The notes beneath the pieces are model-generated. The model saw nothing but the letters and a program-made list of their open reading frames with translations, was not told the DNA's origin and did not search any database. The position numbers were made by a program, and so were the translations under genes. From IDS-8 sp035304345 (lineage in GTDB: Bacteria > Pseudomonadota > Gammaproteobacteria > Steroidobacterales > Woeseiaceae), in the NCBI GenBank assembly GCA_035304345.1, contig DATGQE010000025.1, positions 1 through 64,000 on the forward strand: a stretch of DNA of 64,000 bases, given 5' to 3'. Numbering within the stretch: position 1 is the stretch's first letter; the number at the start of each line of letters is the position of its first letter. This document shows, piece after piece, positions 17,237 through 26,983 of this stretch.

Positions 17237-17911
17237 TTGGATACGCTGGCGCAGATCCGTTTCGTCTGGAAGCCGCTCGTCTTCGCGGCGTGCTGCCTGC
17301 CGGCCGTGCTCGTCGTCACCGACGCAACCGGGATCACGGGCGGACTCGGGGTGAACGGCGTCGAGGACATCCAGGACCGCTTCGGCAACTGGGGCCTGCG
17401 CTTCATCATGATCGCGCTCGCGGTGACGCCGCTCAGGCAGCTCACGGGCCGCCACTGGCTGGGCCGCTTCCGCCGCATGCTCGGCCTGTTCGCGTTCTTC
17501 TACGTCCTCATGCATTTCTTGACCTGGCTCGTGCTCGACCAGGGACTCGCCTGGCCGGCGATCCGCGAGGACATCTTCGAGCGCCCGTTCATCACCTTCG
17601 GCTTCGCCGCCCTGCTCGTGCTCACCGCGATGGCGGCGACGTCCACTGCCGGCATGCGCCGGCGGCTCGGCCGGCATTGGCAGCGCCTGCACTACGGCGT
17701 TTACCTCGTGGGCATTCTCGCCGTGGTGCATTTCTGGTGGCAGGTGCGGGCCGACATCCGGGAGCCCGCGGTGTATGCCGCCGTCCTCGCCTGCCTGCTC
17801 GGCTACCGGCTGCAGCGCCGCCTGGCGCGGAGCGGGCGGCCGCGTCCGCGCGCGCACGCGCCCGGTCGTCCGGCGCCGGGCGGACCCGGCGCCGTGGAAC
17901 GTGCCCCGTGA
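17237..17911 (+). CDS. msrQ: MsrQ heme-binding membrane subunit
   Basis: A 224-residue membrane protein of the ferric-reductase-like family that passes electrons from the quinone pool to MsrP. About six membrane helices are seen. Heme-ligand histidines occur in ALAVTPLRQLTGRHWLGRFR, VLMHFLTWLVLDQ and HYGVYLVGILAVVHFWWQV. The start is probably the TTG at 17237, which yields the usual N-terminus (IRFVWKPLVFAACCLPA). The C-terminal 30 residues are Arg/Pro-rich. Operon with msrP. Confidence 0.94.
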   Translation: MDTLAQIRFVWKPLVFAACCLPAVLVVTDATGITGGLGVNGVEDIQDRFGNWGLRFIMIALAVTPLRQLTGRHWLGRFRRMLGLFAFFYVLMHFLTWLVLDQGLAWPAIREDIFERPFITFGFAALLVLTAMAATSTAGMRRRLGRHWQRLHYGVYLVGILAVVHFWWQVRADIREPAVYAAVLACLLGYRLQRRLARSGRPRPRAHAPGRPAPGGPGAVERAP

Positions 17912-18038
17912 CCTTGCGGGACGCGGGCTCCCGGCGCAGGATCGAAGGCAGCGGGCCCGGCCTCGCCCGCGAGGGAATGCCGGCCCGTGCGCGCGGTCAA
18001 ACGATCGAGCGTCACGCGACGCCAGTCGGAGGCTCTTT

Positions 18039-18257
18039 ATGTCAAACCGCATAAAAGCCGGCCTTGGGCTGCTCTCCTTCGCCGCCCTGTGGGGCTGCGC
18101 ATCCGAGCCGACCTATTCCCCGCCGGAAGGACCGTCCATGGCCTCGAGCTGTCCGCTCGGGGAGGTCTGGGTCTGCCGCGACCACTACCCGTCGCGCCTG
18201 GAACGCGAGGAACCCCCGCTGCACTGCGTGTGCGAGAACCCGTCGCGGGTCTGGTGA
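18039..18257 (+). CDS. Small cysteine-containing lipoprotein
   Basis: A 72-residue lipoprotein. The signal MSNRIKAGLGLLSFAALWGC has a lipobox ending at Cys20. The mature part contains four more cysteines (SSCPLGEVWVC and LHCVCENP), suggesting two disulfides. GGAGG stands 7 bases before the ATG. The family resembles short proteobacterial lipoproteins of unknown role. It follows msrQ by about 130 bases and may use a separate promoter. The disulfide-rich nature fits the redox genes around it, but a link is only an inference. Confidence 0.75.
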   Translation: MSNRIKAGLGLLSFAALWGCASEPTYSPPEGPSMASSCPLGEVWVCRDHYPSRLEREEPPLHCVCENPSRVW

Positions 18258-18465
18258 CGGCCTGGGAACGCGGCATGCCCCGCCCCGGGGCCGGGGGCGC
18301 GCCGCGCGCGCGGTCTGCCGCTGCCCGCATCGGCTATCATCGAGAACAGACGTAAAGCAGGCGTCATCCAAGCCGGTGCGCACGGACCGGTTCCCCGGCG
18401 GCGCCCGAGACGCCTGTTCCTGCCCCTACTTCCCCCGCTTTTTCCGGACACTGGAGGAGCAAGTC

Positions 18466-19332
18466 ATGCTGCAATGGTACCGGCGGCCACGTCTCGTCAT
18501 CCTCAACCCGAACGACCCGATCCTCGATGCGGCGCGCGCCATCGAACAGAATCGCATCGGCGCCGTCGTGATGCAGGACAAGGGCGAGGTCGTCGGCATC
18601 GTCACGGACCGTGATCTCGCGGTGCGGGCGCTCGGGCGTGGCCTGGATCCCAGGACGGCGCGCCTCTCGGAGGTCATGACGCCGTCCCCGATCACGCTCA
18701 CGCCGGACGACAGCCGCGAGGAGGCGATCCGGCTGATGCAGCAGCGCGGCATACGCCGCATCCCGCTGGTCGAGGGGCGGCGAGTGGTCGGCATCGTGAC
18801 GCTCGACGACCTGCTGCTCGACGAAGCGGCATCGCTCGAAGAGCTCGCCGTCGTGGTCGAGGCCCAGATCGGGGAAGGCGGGCCGGCCGAAACGCCGCGC
18901 TCGCCCGCCCGCCTGCGCCGCCTGGCGCGAGCCGAGGCGACCCTCAACCGCCTGCTGAACCAGGTGCGGAGCGAAACGGGCCTGCACGACAGCGACCAGG
19001 CACGTGCCGCGCTCTCCATCGTGCTGGCGTCCATCGTGCGGCGGCTCACGCCCGACGAGGCCGAGGACCTCATTGCCCAGCTCCCCTCCCTGCTGCAGCC
19101 CGAGCTGCGCGCGTTGCCGCCGGGCCCCGACAAGAGCATCACGCGGGACTCGATCGAGGCGGAGCTCGTCCGGCGTCTCGACGTGGAGCGGGACCGTGCG
19201 GCGACCCTGCTCGATGCCATCGGCGGCGTCGTGGCGCGGAACGTGAGCTCCGGGCAGGTCGAGGACGTGCGCCGCCAGCTCCCGCAGGAGCTGCGCGGCG
19301 CCTTCACGGCGACGCCGCCCGCCTCGTCCTGA
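18466..19332 (+). CDS. CBS-pair protein with C-terminal DUF2267 domain
   Basis: A 288-residue protein. Residues 1-130 hold two CBS motifs (ILDAARAIEQNRIGAVVMQD with GIVTDRDLAVRAL, then EEAIRLMQQRGIRRIPLVEG with GIVTLDDLL), which usually bind adenine nucleotides. Residues from about 155 onward match DUF2267 (VLASIVRRLTPDEAEDLIAQ, LPPGPDKSITRD). GGAGGAG stands 7 bases upstream of the ATG. No signal peptide. A nucleotide-sensing regulator, possibly stress related, is an inference from the domains. A TATCAT at about 18335 could be its -10. It converges on groEL and shares the terminator region with it. Confidence 0.85.
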   Translation: MLQWYRRPRLVILNPNDPILDAARAIEQNRIGAVVMQDKGEVVGIVTDRDLAVRALGRGLDPRTARLSEVMTPSPITLTPDDSREEAIRLMQQRGIRRIPLVEGRRVVGIVTLDDLLLDEAASLEELAVVVEAQIGEGGPAETPRSPARLRRLARAEATLNRLLNQVRSETGLHDSDQARAALSIVLASIVRRLTPDEAEDLIAQLPSLLQPELRALPPGPDKSITRDSIEAELVRRLDVERDRAATLLDAIGGVVARNVSSGQVEDVRRQLPQELRGAFTATPPASS

Positions 19333-19353
19333 GACGGCGGGGCCGCGCAAAAA

Positions 19354-19378
19354 GAAGCCCCGCGCGAGGCGGGGCTTC
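19354..19378 (-). terminator. Terminator of groESL
   Basis: GAAGCCCCGC pairs with GCGGGGCTTC around a 5-base loop. On the minus strand it is followed by TTTTT, so it ends the groESL transcript about 30 bases after groEL. On the plus strand the tail is not T-rich, though the stem may still slow the CBS-gene transcript. Confidence 0.85.
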
Positions 19379-19407
19379 GTGTTGCGCTGTGCGGCTTGCG
19401 CGGCCGA

Positions 19408-21039
<1,632 letters not shown>

Positions 21040-21102
21040 TTAACTTAACCTCTTTAGCGTTGATTCCGTTGAGCCGTCAGTTCGGGTGGGACTCGCGCGC
21101 TC

Positions 21103-21393
21103 TCAGCCCTCGATGATGGCCATGATGTCGTCTTCCTTCATCACGAGCAGCTCTTCGCCGTCGACCTTGACCTCGGTGCCGCTGTACTTGCCGAAGAGCA
21201 CCTTGTCGCCGGCCTTCACGTCCAGCGCACGGGTCTCTCCGTTGTCGAGGATCTTGCCGTTGCCGACGGCAATGACTTCACCCTTGATCGGCTTCTCGGC
21301 CGCGGCGTCCGGGATGACGATTCCTCCGGGGGACGTGCGCTCTTCCTCCATGCGCTTGACGATCACACGATCATGCAATGGACGAATCTTCAT
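21103..21393 (-). CDS. groES: 10 kDa chaperonin GroES
   Basis: A 96-residue co-chaperonin. MKIRPLHDRVIVKRMEEE and the mobile loop ERTSPGGIVIPDAAAEKP are typical; VLFGKYSGTEVKVDGEELLV completes the barrel. GAGGAG is about 8 bases before the ATG. First gene of groESL. The 60-base leader begins at the promoter overlapping the CIRCE operator. Confidence 0.98.
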   Translation of the reverse strand: MKIRPLHDRVIVKRMEEERTSPGGIVIPDAAAEKPIKGEVIAVGNGKILDNGETRALDVKAGDKVLFGKYSGTEVKVDGEELLVMKEDDIMAIIEG

Positions 21394-21454
21394 CGATGGA
21401 CTCCTCTAAGAGTTTGAGTGGCAAGCTTTTTCTGAAAATCTTGGCGGCGCTGCA

Positions 21455-21481
21455 TTAGCACTCTGCCTGAGGGAGTGCCAA
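21455..21481 (-). promoter_or_regulatory. CIRCE operator (HrcA binding site)
   Basis: TTAGCACTC-N9-GAGTGCCAA, read on the plus strand, matches the consensus TTAGCACTC-N9-GAGTGCTAA with one mismatch and the exact 9-base spacer. It covers the likely transcription start of groES, so HrcA would block initiation. HrcA itself is not in this window. Confidence 0.93.
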
Positions 21482-21509
21482 TGATAGGGGCCCGGCCCCG
21501 GATTTCAAG
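21481..21509 (-). promoter_or_regulatory. groESL promoter (sigma32/sigma70-like)
   Basis: On the minus strand CTTGAAA (21503-21509) is followed by 12 bases and CCCCTATCAT, close to the sigma32 pattern CTTGAAA-CCCCAT. The same bases also read as TTGAAA, a 16-base spacer and TATCAT (21481-21486), a fair sigma70 promoter. The -10 abuts the CIRCE repeat. Confidence 0.75.
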
Positions 21510-21618
21510 GGGCGCGGGGCGCACCGAAGCCCGTCACGTCACCTGCCGCCGGTTCCCTGTAACATCCGGGCCTCGGCGTGGGTCAGATGAGGCGACGGTA
21601 ACCGCCGTTCCGATCGAC

Positions 21619-23901
21619 ATGCGGACGCTTTCCACCATTGCAAGCCGGCTCCGCCCGGCACTCGTACTGCTCTTCGCGGGGCTCGCGGCCGTGCCGGCCG
21701 TCCGGGCCGCCGGCAACGTGCTGCCGCCCGCGGAAGCGTACCGTTTCGCCGTCACGGACACGGGCCGGGCGCTGGAGATCGACTGGGCCGTGACCGAGGG
21801 CTACTACCTGTATCGCGACAAGCTCGGCATCGAGAGCCGGACCCCGGGGGTCGCGTTCGGCCCGCTGGAGCTGCCGGCCGGCCTGCCCCACGAGGACCCC
21901 TGGTTCGGCGAGCAGGAGATCTACCGCGAGCGGTTCTACGTCACGGTCCCCTACACGGTAACCGGCCCGCGACCCGCGCGGCTCGACTTCGCGCTCGAGC
22001 TCCAGGGCTGCGCCGACGTCGGCTTCTGCTACCCGCCGCAGTCCTGGCCGGCTTCCGTGGCCCTCACCGCCGCCCCCGCGCAGGGCGGCAACGGGGGCTT
22101 CAGCTTCCTGAAAGGCCTCACCGGGGGCGACGACGAGGCTTTCCTGCCGGTGGACGAGGCGTTCCGGCCGGAGGTGCGCGCCCTGGACGGCAACACCTTG
22201 GAGGTCTCGCTGGCCGTCGCGCCCGGCTATTACCTGTACAAGGACAAGATCGCCGCCCGCACGGGCTCGCCGCAGGTGCAGCTCGGCCGGCTCGAGCTGC
22301 CGGCGGGCGAGATGAAGGCCGACCCGTACTTCGGCGACATGGAGGTGTACCACGACGACGTGCTCGCCACGCTGCCGGTGGCCCGGGCGACGCCGGAGGC
22401 GCTCGAGATCGAGCTCGAGCTGGATTACCAGGGCTGCGCCGAGGACGGCATCTGCTACCCGCCGCAAACCCGCCGCTTCAGCGTGGTGCTGCCCCAGGCC
22501 ACGGCCGTGACCGCGCTCGCGCAGGCCGGGGAGCGCGGCAGCGGCGACGCCGCCCCGGTCTCCGAGCAGGCCCGGCTCGCCGCGCTCGTGGAAGGCGGCA
22601 GCGTGCTCGCGATGGTCGCCAAGTTCTTCGTCGCGGGCCTGCTGCTCGCCTTCACGCCCTGCGTGCTGCCGATGGTGCCCATCCTGTCCGGCATCATTGC
22701 CGGTGACCGCGGCCCGCCGGGCCCTGCCCGCGGCTTCTCGCTCGCGCTCGCCTACGTCGCCGGCATGGCGCTGGTCTACACCCTGGCCGGGATCGCGGCG
22801 GCCGCGATCGGGGCACAGCTCCAGGCGACGTTCAACCAGCCCTGGGTCCTGACGCTGTTCGCCGGCCTGTTCGTCGTGCTCGCGCTCGGCATGTTCGGCC
22901 TTTACGACCTGCAGATGCCGTCGGCGGTGCAGACGCGCCTTGCCGCGCTCGCCGGCCGGCAGAAGGGCGGCACGTACGTCGGCGCCTTCGTCATGGGCGC
23001 GCTCTCGTCGCTGATCGTCACCGCGTGCGTCGCGCCGCCGCTGGTGGCCGCGCTCACCGTCATCGGCCAGTCGGGCGACCTCGTGCGCGGCGGCACCGCG
23101 CTCGCCGCGCTCAGCCTCGGCATGGGCGCGCCGCTGCTCGTGGTGGGGGCTTCCGCCGGCAAGCTGCTGCCGCGCGCGGGGGCCTGGATGGTCGCGGTGA
23201 AGCAGGCATTCGGCTTCATGATGCTGGGGCTCGCCATCTGGATGCTGTCGCGCTTCCTGCCCGCGAACGTCACGCTAGCGTTGTGGGGCGCGCTGGTCTT
23301 CATGGCGGGCGTGTGGCTCGGCGGGCTCACGACCCTGCCGCGCGACGCCGCCGGCCGGGAGAAGCTCGCCAAGGGCTTCGGCCTGATGGGCGTCATGTAC
23401 GGCGCCGTGCTCATCGTCGGGGCGCTGGCCGGCGGCGACAGCCTGCTGAAACCGCTCGCGGCGTTCCGCGCCGGCCCCGTGCCGGCCGCGGAGTCGGAGC
23501 AGGCGCTCACGTTCCGCCGCATCAAGACCGTCGCCGACCTCGAGCGTGAGCTCGCGGCCTCCGCGGCCGCCGGCCGCCCGGCGATGCTCGATTTCTATGC
23601 CGACTGGTGCGTATCCTGTATCGAAATGGAGCGCTTCACCTTCACCGACCCGGCCGTGCAGGCAGCGCTCGAGGGCGTCACCCTGCTGCAGGCCGACGTC
23701 ACGGCGAACGACGAGGCCGACCAGGCCCTGCTGCGCCGTTTCGGCGTGTACGGACCGCCGACGATCGTGTTCTTCGGGGCCGACGGCGTCCAGCGCGAGG
23801 GCTACGAGGTCGTCGGCTTCATGCCGGCCGGGCGGTTCGCTGCCCACGTCGAGCGCGCCGTGGGCGGCCCGGCGTTGAGCGCGCGATCGGAGGGACCATG
23901 A
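21619..23901 (+). CDS. dsbD: Thiol:disulfide interchange protein DsbD, two alpha domains
   Basis: Moves reducing power from cytoplasmic thioredoxin to the periplasm. The 760-residue protein begins with a signal peptide (to VRAAG). Two DsbD-alpha-type domains follow, one at about 35-150 with QGCADVGFCYPP and a second at about 170-295 with QGCAEDGICYPP; each keeps its cysteine pair. The eight-helix beta domain carries FTPCVLPMVPIL and TACVAPPL. The C-terminal thioredoxin-like gamma domain has YADWCVSCIEME. E. coli DsbD (565 residues) has a single alpha domain. The ATG at 21619 directly precedes the signal. The stop overlaps the start of the next gene. Confidence 0.95.
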   Translation: MRTLSTIASRLRPALVLLFAGLAAVPAVRAAGNVLPPAEAYRFAVTDTGRALEIDWAVTEGYYLYRDKLGIESRTPGVAFGPLELPAGLPHEDPWFGEQEIYRERFYVTVPYTVTGPRPARLDFALELQGCADVGFCYPPQSWPASVALTAAPAQGGNGGFSFLKGLTGGDDEAFLPVDEAFRPEVRALDGNTLEVSLAVAPGYYLYKDKIAARTGSPQVQLGRLELPAGEMKADPYFGDMEVYHDDVLATLPVARATPEALEIELELDYQGCAEDGICYPPQTRRFSVVLPQATAVTALAQAGERGSGDAAPVSEQARLAALVEGGSVLAMVAKFFVAGLLLAFTPCVLPMVPILSGIIAGDRGPPGPARGFSLALAYVAGMALVYTLAGIAAAAIGAQLQATFNQPWVLTLFAGLFVVLALGMFGLYDLQMPSAVQTRLAALAGRQKGGTYVGAFVMGALSSLIVTACVAPPLVAALTVIGQSGDLVRGGTALAALSLGMGAPLLVVGASAGKLLPRAGAWMVAVKQAFGFMMLGLAIWMLSRFLPANVTLALWGALVFMAGVWLGGLTTLPRDAAGREKLAKGFGLMGVMYGAVLIVGALAGGDSLLKPLAAFRAGPVPAAESEQALTFRRIKTVADLERELAASAAAGRPAMLDFYADWCVSCIEMERFTFTDPAVQAALEGVTLLQADVTANDEADQALLRRFGVYGPPTIVFFGADGVQREGYEVVGFMPAGRFAAHVERAVGGPALSARSEGP

Positions 23902-24464
23902 GATACCTGCTCGTCACCATTCTCTGCGTCGCGGCCGGCGTGGCCGGCTGGCTCGCCTGGCGCGCGCTCGAGGGCCAGGACGCCCCCGCCGCGCCCGCCG
24001 GCGAGGTCGCCTTCGTGCTGCCGGACCTCGAGGGCAACGCGCGGGCGCTCTCGGAATGGGACGGCAAGGCACGGCTGGTCAACTTCTGGGCGACGTGGTG
24101 TGCGCCCTGCCGCAACGAGATCCCGCTGCTCAAGGAGCTGCAGGCCGAGCACGGGACGCGGCTGCAGGTCATCGGCGTCGCGGTCGATTACCACGAGGAC
24201 GTCGTGGCGTACGCCGAGTCCGCCGAGTTCAACTATCCCATCCTCATCGGCCGTGACGACGCGATCGCCGCCGTCGAAAGCGCCGGCGCCGAGTTCCTCG
24301 GGCTGCCGATCACGATGGTGATCACGCCGGACGGGCAGCTCGTGAAGACCCACTACGGCGAGATCGTGGCCGAGGACCTGGCCGCCATCGTCGCCGTGCT
24401 GGAGCAGCTCGACGCGGGCGAGCTCGACCTCGCCGGCGCGCGCGAGGCGCTCGGCCGCATCTGA
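23898..24464 (+). CDS. TlpA-like membrane-anchored thioredoxin
   Basis: A 188-residue protein with an N-terminal membrane anchor (YLLVTILCVAAGVAGWLAW) and a periplasmic TlpA/ResA-type domain. The redox motif is WCAPC in FWATWCAPCRNEIPLLKEL, and GLPITMVITPDG holds the cis-Pro loop. Its ATG overlaps the dsbD stop (ATGA), so the two are coupled and DsbD is the likely electron donor. Targets could be cytochrome c maturation or general disulfide reduction; not decided by sequence. Confidence 0.92.
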   Translation: MRYLLVTILCVAAGVAGWLAWRALEGQDAPAAPAGEVAFVLPDLEGNARALSEWDGKARLVNFWATWCAPCRNEIPLLKELQAEHGTRLQVIGVAVDYHEDVVAYAESAEFNYPILIGRDDAIAAVESAGAEFLGLPITMVITPDGQLVKTHYGEIVAEDLAAIVAVLEQLDAGELDLAGAREALGRI

Positions 24465-24546
24465 ATCCGGCGGCCCCGCTGCCGCCCCGTACCCGTTCCC
24501 CGCCAGCCCCTGCCGCGACCGGCGTCACGGCCCCGGCCCCGGAAGC

Positions 24547-24577
24547 TTGCACCATTTGCGTGCAATGAGAGTAGAAT
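24547..24577 (+). promoter_or_regulatory. Candidate promoter of aroQ-accBC
   Basis: TTGCAC (24547-24552) and TAGAAT (24572-24577) are separated by 19 bases, 42 bases before aroQ. The spacer is long, so this is a weak prediction, but it stands in the only lower-GC patch of this intergenic region. Confidence 0.35.
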
Positions 24578-24618
24578 TGCCGCTAATTTCGGCCATCTCG
24601 CCGTGAACACAGCCAAAA

Positions 24619-25071
24619 ATGGCCAGGCTTCTGCTGATCAACGGGCCCAACCTGAACCTCCTCGGGACGCGTGAGCCGTCGGTGTACGGGCACACCTCGC
24701 TGGAGGCCGTGGAGCGCACCCTGGAGGCAAAAGCTCAGGACCTCGGGCACGACCTCGTCGCCTTCCAGAGCAACGCCGAGCACGAGATCGTGAACCGGAT
24801 TCACCAGGCACCCCGGGAGGGCGTGGCCTTCATCCTGCTGAACCCGGGGGCCTTCACGCACACCAGCATCGCGATACGCGATGCGCTGCTCGCCGTGGCC
24901 ATCCCGTTCATCGAGATCCACGTGAGCAACACGTTCGCGCGCGAGACGTTCAGGCACAGAAGCTATTTCAGCGACATCGCCGTGGGGTCACTCGTCGGGT
25001 TCGGCCCGTTCGGCTACGAAATGGCGCTCGAGGCCGCCGCGCGGCAGCTCGCCGGCGCCAGGGGAAATTGA
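24619..25071 (+). CDS. aroQ: 3-dehydroquinate dehydratase, type II
   Basis: A 150-residue type II dehydroquinase of the shikimate pathway. LLINGPNLNLLGTREPSVYG holds the catalytic Arg/Tyr loop; FQSNAEHEIVNRIH, FILLNPGAFTHTSIAIRDAL and PFIEIHVSN follow in family order, and the catalytic His lies in FRHRSYFSD. Its stop overlaps the accB ATG, as in many gammaproteobacteria where aroQ-accB-accC form one operon. Confidence 0.97.
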   Translation: MARLLLINGPNLNLLGTREPSVYGHTSLEAVERTLEAKAQDLGHDLVAFQSNAEHEIVNRIHQAPREGVAFILLNPGAFTHTSIAIRDALLAVAIPFIEIHVSNTFARETFRHRSYFSDIAVGSLVGFGPFGYEMALEAAARQLAGARGN

Positions 25072-25553
25072 TGGACATCCGGAAGGTCAAGAAGCTGATC
25101 GAGCTCCTCGAGGAATCGGGCATATCGGAGATCGAGATCACGGAAGGCGAGGAGTCGGTGCGGATCAGCCGCCACGGCCCGCCGGGTGCCGTGCCGCCGC
25201 CGGCCTACGCCTGGACGCCCCCTGCGCCCGCCGCGCCCCAGCCGCCCGCGGCGCAGCCGCCGGCCGCCTTCGAGCCCGCACCCGCCGCCGAGCCGGCAGA
25301 AGAGGAGGGCTACCTCGTTTCCGCGCCGATGGTGGGCACCTTCTACGCCGCGTCCTCGCCGGGCGCGCCGCCGTTCGTGCAGATCGGCGACCGCGTGCAG
25401 CCGGGCGATACGCTCTGCATCATCGAGGCCATGAAGATGATGAACCAGATCGAGTCCGAGGTCTCGGGCGTGATCAAGTCCATCCGCGTGCAGAACGGCG
25501 AGCCGGTGGAGTACGGACAGGTGCTGTTCGTCATCGACCAGCGCGCCTCGTAG
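25071..25553 (+). CDS. accB: Acetyl-CoA carboxylase biotin carrier protein
   Basis: BCCP subunit of acetyl-CoA carboxylase, 160 residues. The N-terminal helix DIRKVKKLIELLEESGISE is followed by a Pro/Ala-rich hinge (about 37-78) and the biotinyl domain, with the modified lysine K122 in EAMKMMNQIE and the thumb region SSPGAPPFVQ. AGGGG precedes the ATG. Translationally coupled to aroQ; accC follows after 13 bases. Confidence 0.97.
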   Translation: MDIRKVKKLIELLEESGISEIEITEGEESVRISRHGPPGAVPPPAYAWTPPAPAAPQPPAAQPPAAFEPAPAAEPAEEEGYLVSAPMVGTFYAASSPGAPPFVQIGDRVQPGDTLCIIEAMKMMNQIESEVSGVIKSIRVQNGEPVEYGQVLFVIDQRAS

Positions 25554-25566
25554 CCGCCGCGCCGCA

Positions 25567-26907
25567 ATGCTCGAAAAGGTCGTCATCGCCAACCGCGGCG
25601 AAATCGCGCTCCGCATCCTGCGCGCGTGCCGCGAGATGGGCATCAAGACCGTGGCCGTTCATTCCACGGCCGACAACAACCTGAAGCACGTCCTGCTCGC
25701 GGACGAGACCGTCTGCATCGGCCCGCCGTCGTCCGCCGAAAGCTACCTCAACATGCCGGCGATCATCGCGGCGGCCGAGGTCACGGACGCGGTCGCGATC
25801 CATCCCGGCTACGGCTTCCTCTCGGAGAACGCCGATTTCGTGGAGCGCGTGGAGTCGAGCGGCTTCATCTTCATCGGCCCGCCCGCCTCCGCGATCCGGC
25901 TGATGGGCGACAAGGTGTCGGCACTGCGCGCCATGAAGGCCGCCGGCGTGCCCTGCGTGCCGGGCTCCGACGGCCCGCTGTCTTCCGACCCGGACGAAAA
26001 CCTGCGCATCGCGCGCGAGATCGGCTATCCCATCATCATCAAGGCCTCCGGCGGCGGCGGCGGGCGCGGCATGCGGGTGGTGCATTCGGAGGCATCGCTC
26101 ATCGGCGCGATCGGCGTCACCCAGGCCGAGGCACGGGCGGCCTTCGGCAACGACACCGTGTACATGGAGAAGTACCTCGAGCGGCCGCGTCACGTGGAGT
26201 TCCAGGTGCTCGCCGACGCGCACGGCAACGCCATCCACCTCGGCGAACGCGACTGCTCGATGCAGCGGCGTCACCAGAAGGTGATCGAGGAAGCGCCGGC
26301 GCCGGGGATTTCCGAAGAGCAGCGCCAGAGGATCGGGGCGCGCTGCGTCCAGGCCTGCCTCGAGATGGGCTACCGCAACGCGGGCACGTTCGAGTTCCTG
26401 TACCAGGACGGCGAGTTCTACTTCATCGAGATGAACACCCGCCTGCAGGTCGAGCATCCGGTCACCGAAATGGTGACCGGCATCGACATCGTGCGCGAGC
26501 AGCTCCGGATCGCCGCCGGCGAAAAGCTCGAGATCCGCCAGGAGGACGTGCACATACACGGGCACGCCATCGAGTGCCGGCTGAACGCGGAGGACCCGAA
26601 GACCTTCATGCCGTCGCCGGGCCTCATCGAGCTGTGGCATGCGCCGGGCGGACCCGGCGTGCGCGTGGACAGCCACATCTACAGCGGCTACCGCGTGCCG
26701 CCCTACTACGACTCGATGATCGGCAAGCTGATCACGCACGGCAGCACCCGGGCGATTGCGATCGCGCGCATGCGCAACGCGCTGACCGAGATCGTGATCG
26801 AAGGCATCAAGACGAATGTCCCTTTGCACCAGGAGATCTTCCAGCACGCGGCATTCCAGGCGGGCGGAACGGACATCCATTACCTGGAGAAGAGGCTGGG
26901 GCTCTGA
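25567..26907 (+). CDS. accC: Biotin carboxylase subunit of acetyl-CoA carboxylase
   Basis: A 446-residue ATP-grasp enzyme that carboxylates biotin on AccB. MLEKVVIANRGEIALRILRA, the glycine-rich ATP loop KASGGGGGRGMRVV, GERDCSMQRRHQKVIEEAPA and EMNTRLQVEHPVTEM are all intact. Normal family length. Operon with accB; prmA follows. Confidence 0.98.
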   Translation: MLEKVVIANRGEIALRILRACREMGIKTVAVHSTADNNLKHVLLADETVCIGPPSSAESYLNMPAIIAAAEVTDAVAIHPGYGFLSENADFVERVESSGFIFIGPPASAIRLMGDKVSALRAMKAAGVPCVPGSDGPLSSDPDENLRIAREIGYPIIIKASGGGGGRGMRVVHSEASLIGAIGVTQAEARAAFGNDTVYMEKYLERPRHVEFQVLADAHGNAIHLGERDCSMQRRHQKVIEEAPAPGISEEQRQRIGARCVQACLEMGYRNAGTFEFLYQDGEFYFIEMNTRLQVEHPVTEMVTGIDIVREQLRIAAGEKLEIRQEDVHIHGHAIECRLNAEDPKTFMPSPGLIELWHAPGGPGVRVDSHIYSGYRVPPYYDSMIGKLITHGSTRAIAIARMRNALTEIVIEGIKTNVPLHQEIFQHAAFQAGGTDIHYLEKRLGL

Positions 26908-26983
26908 GCGAGGAGCCCGCGCGGATCATGCACATCGTCGCGAAGCCGGCATCGCAAGGCGCGGCACAGGCGCCGGGTCGATC

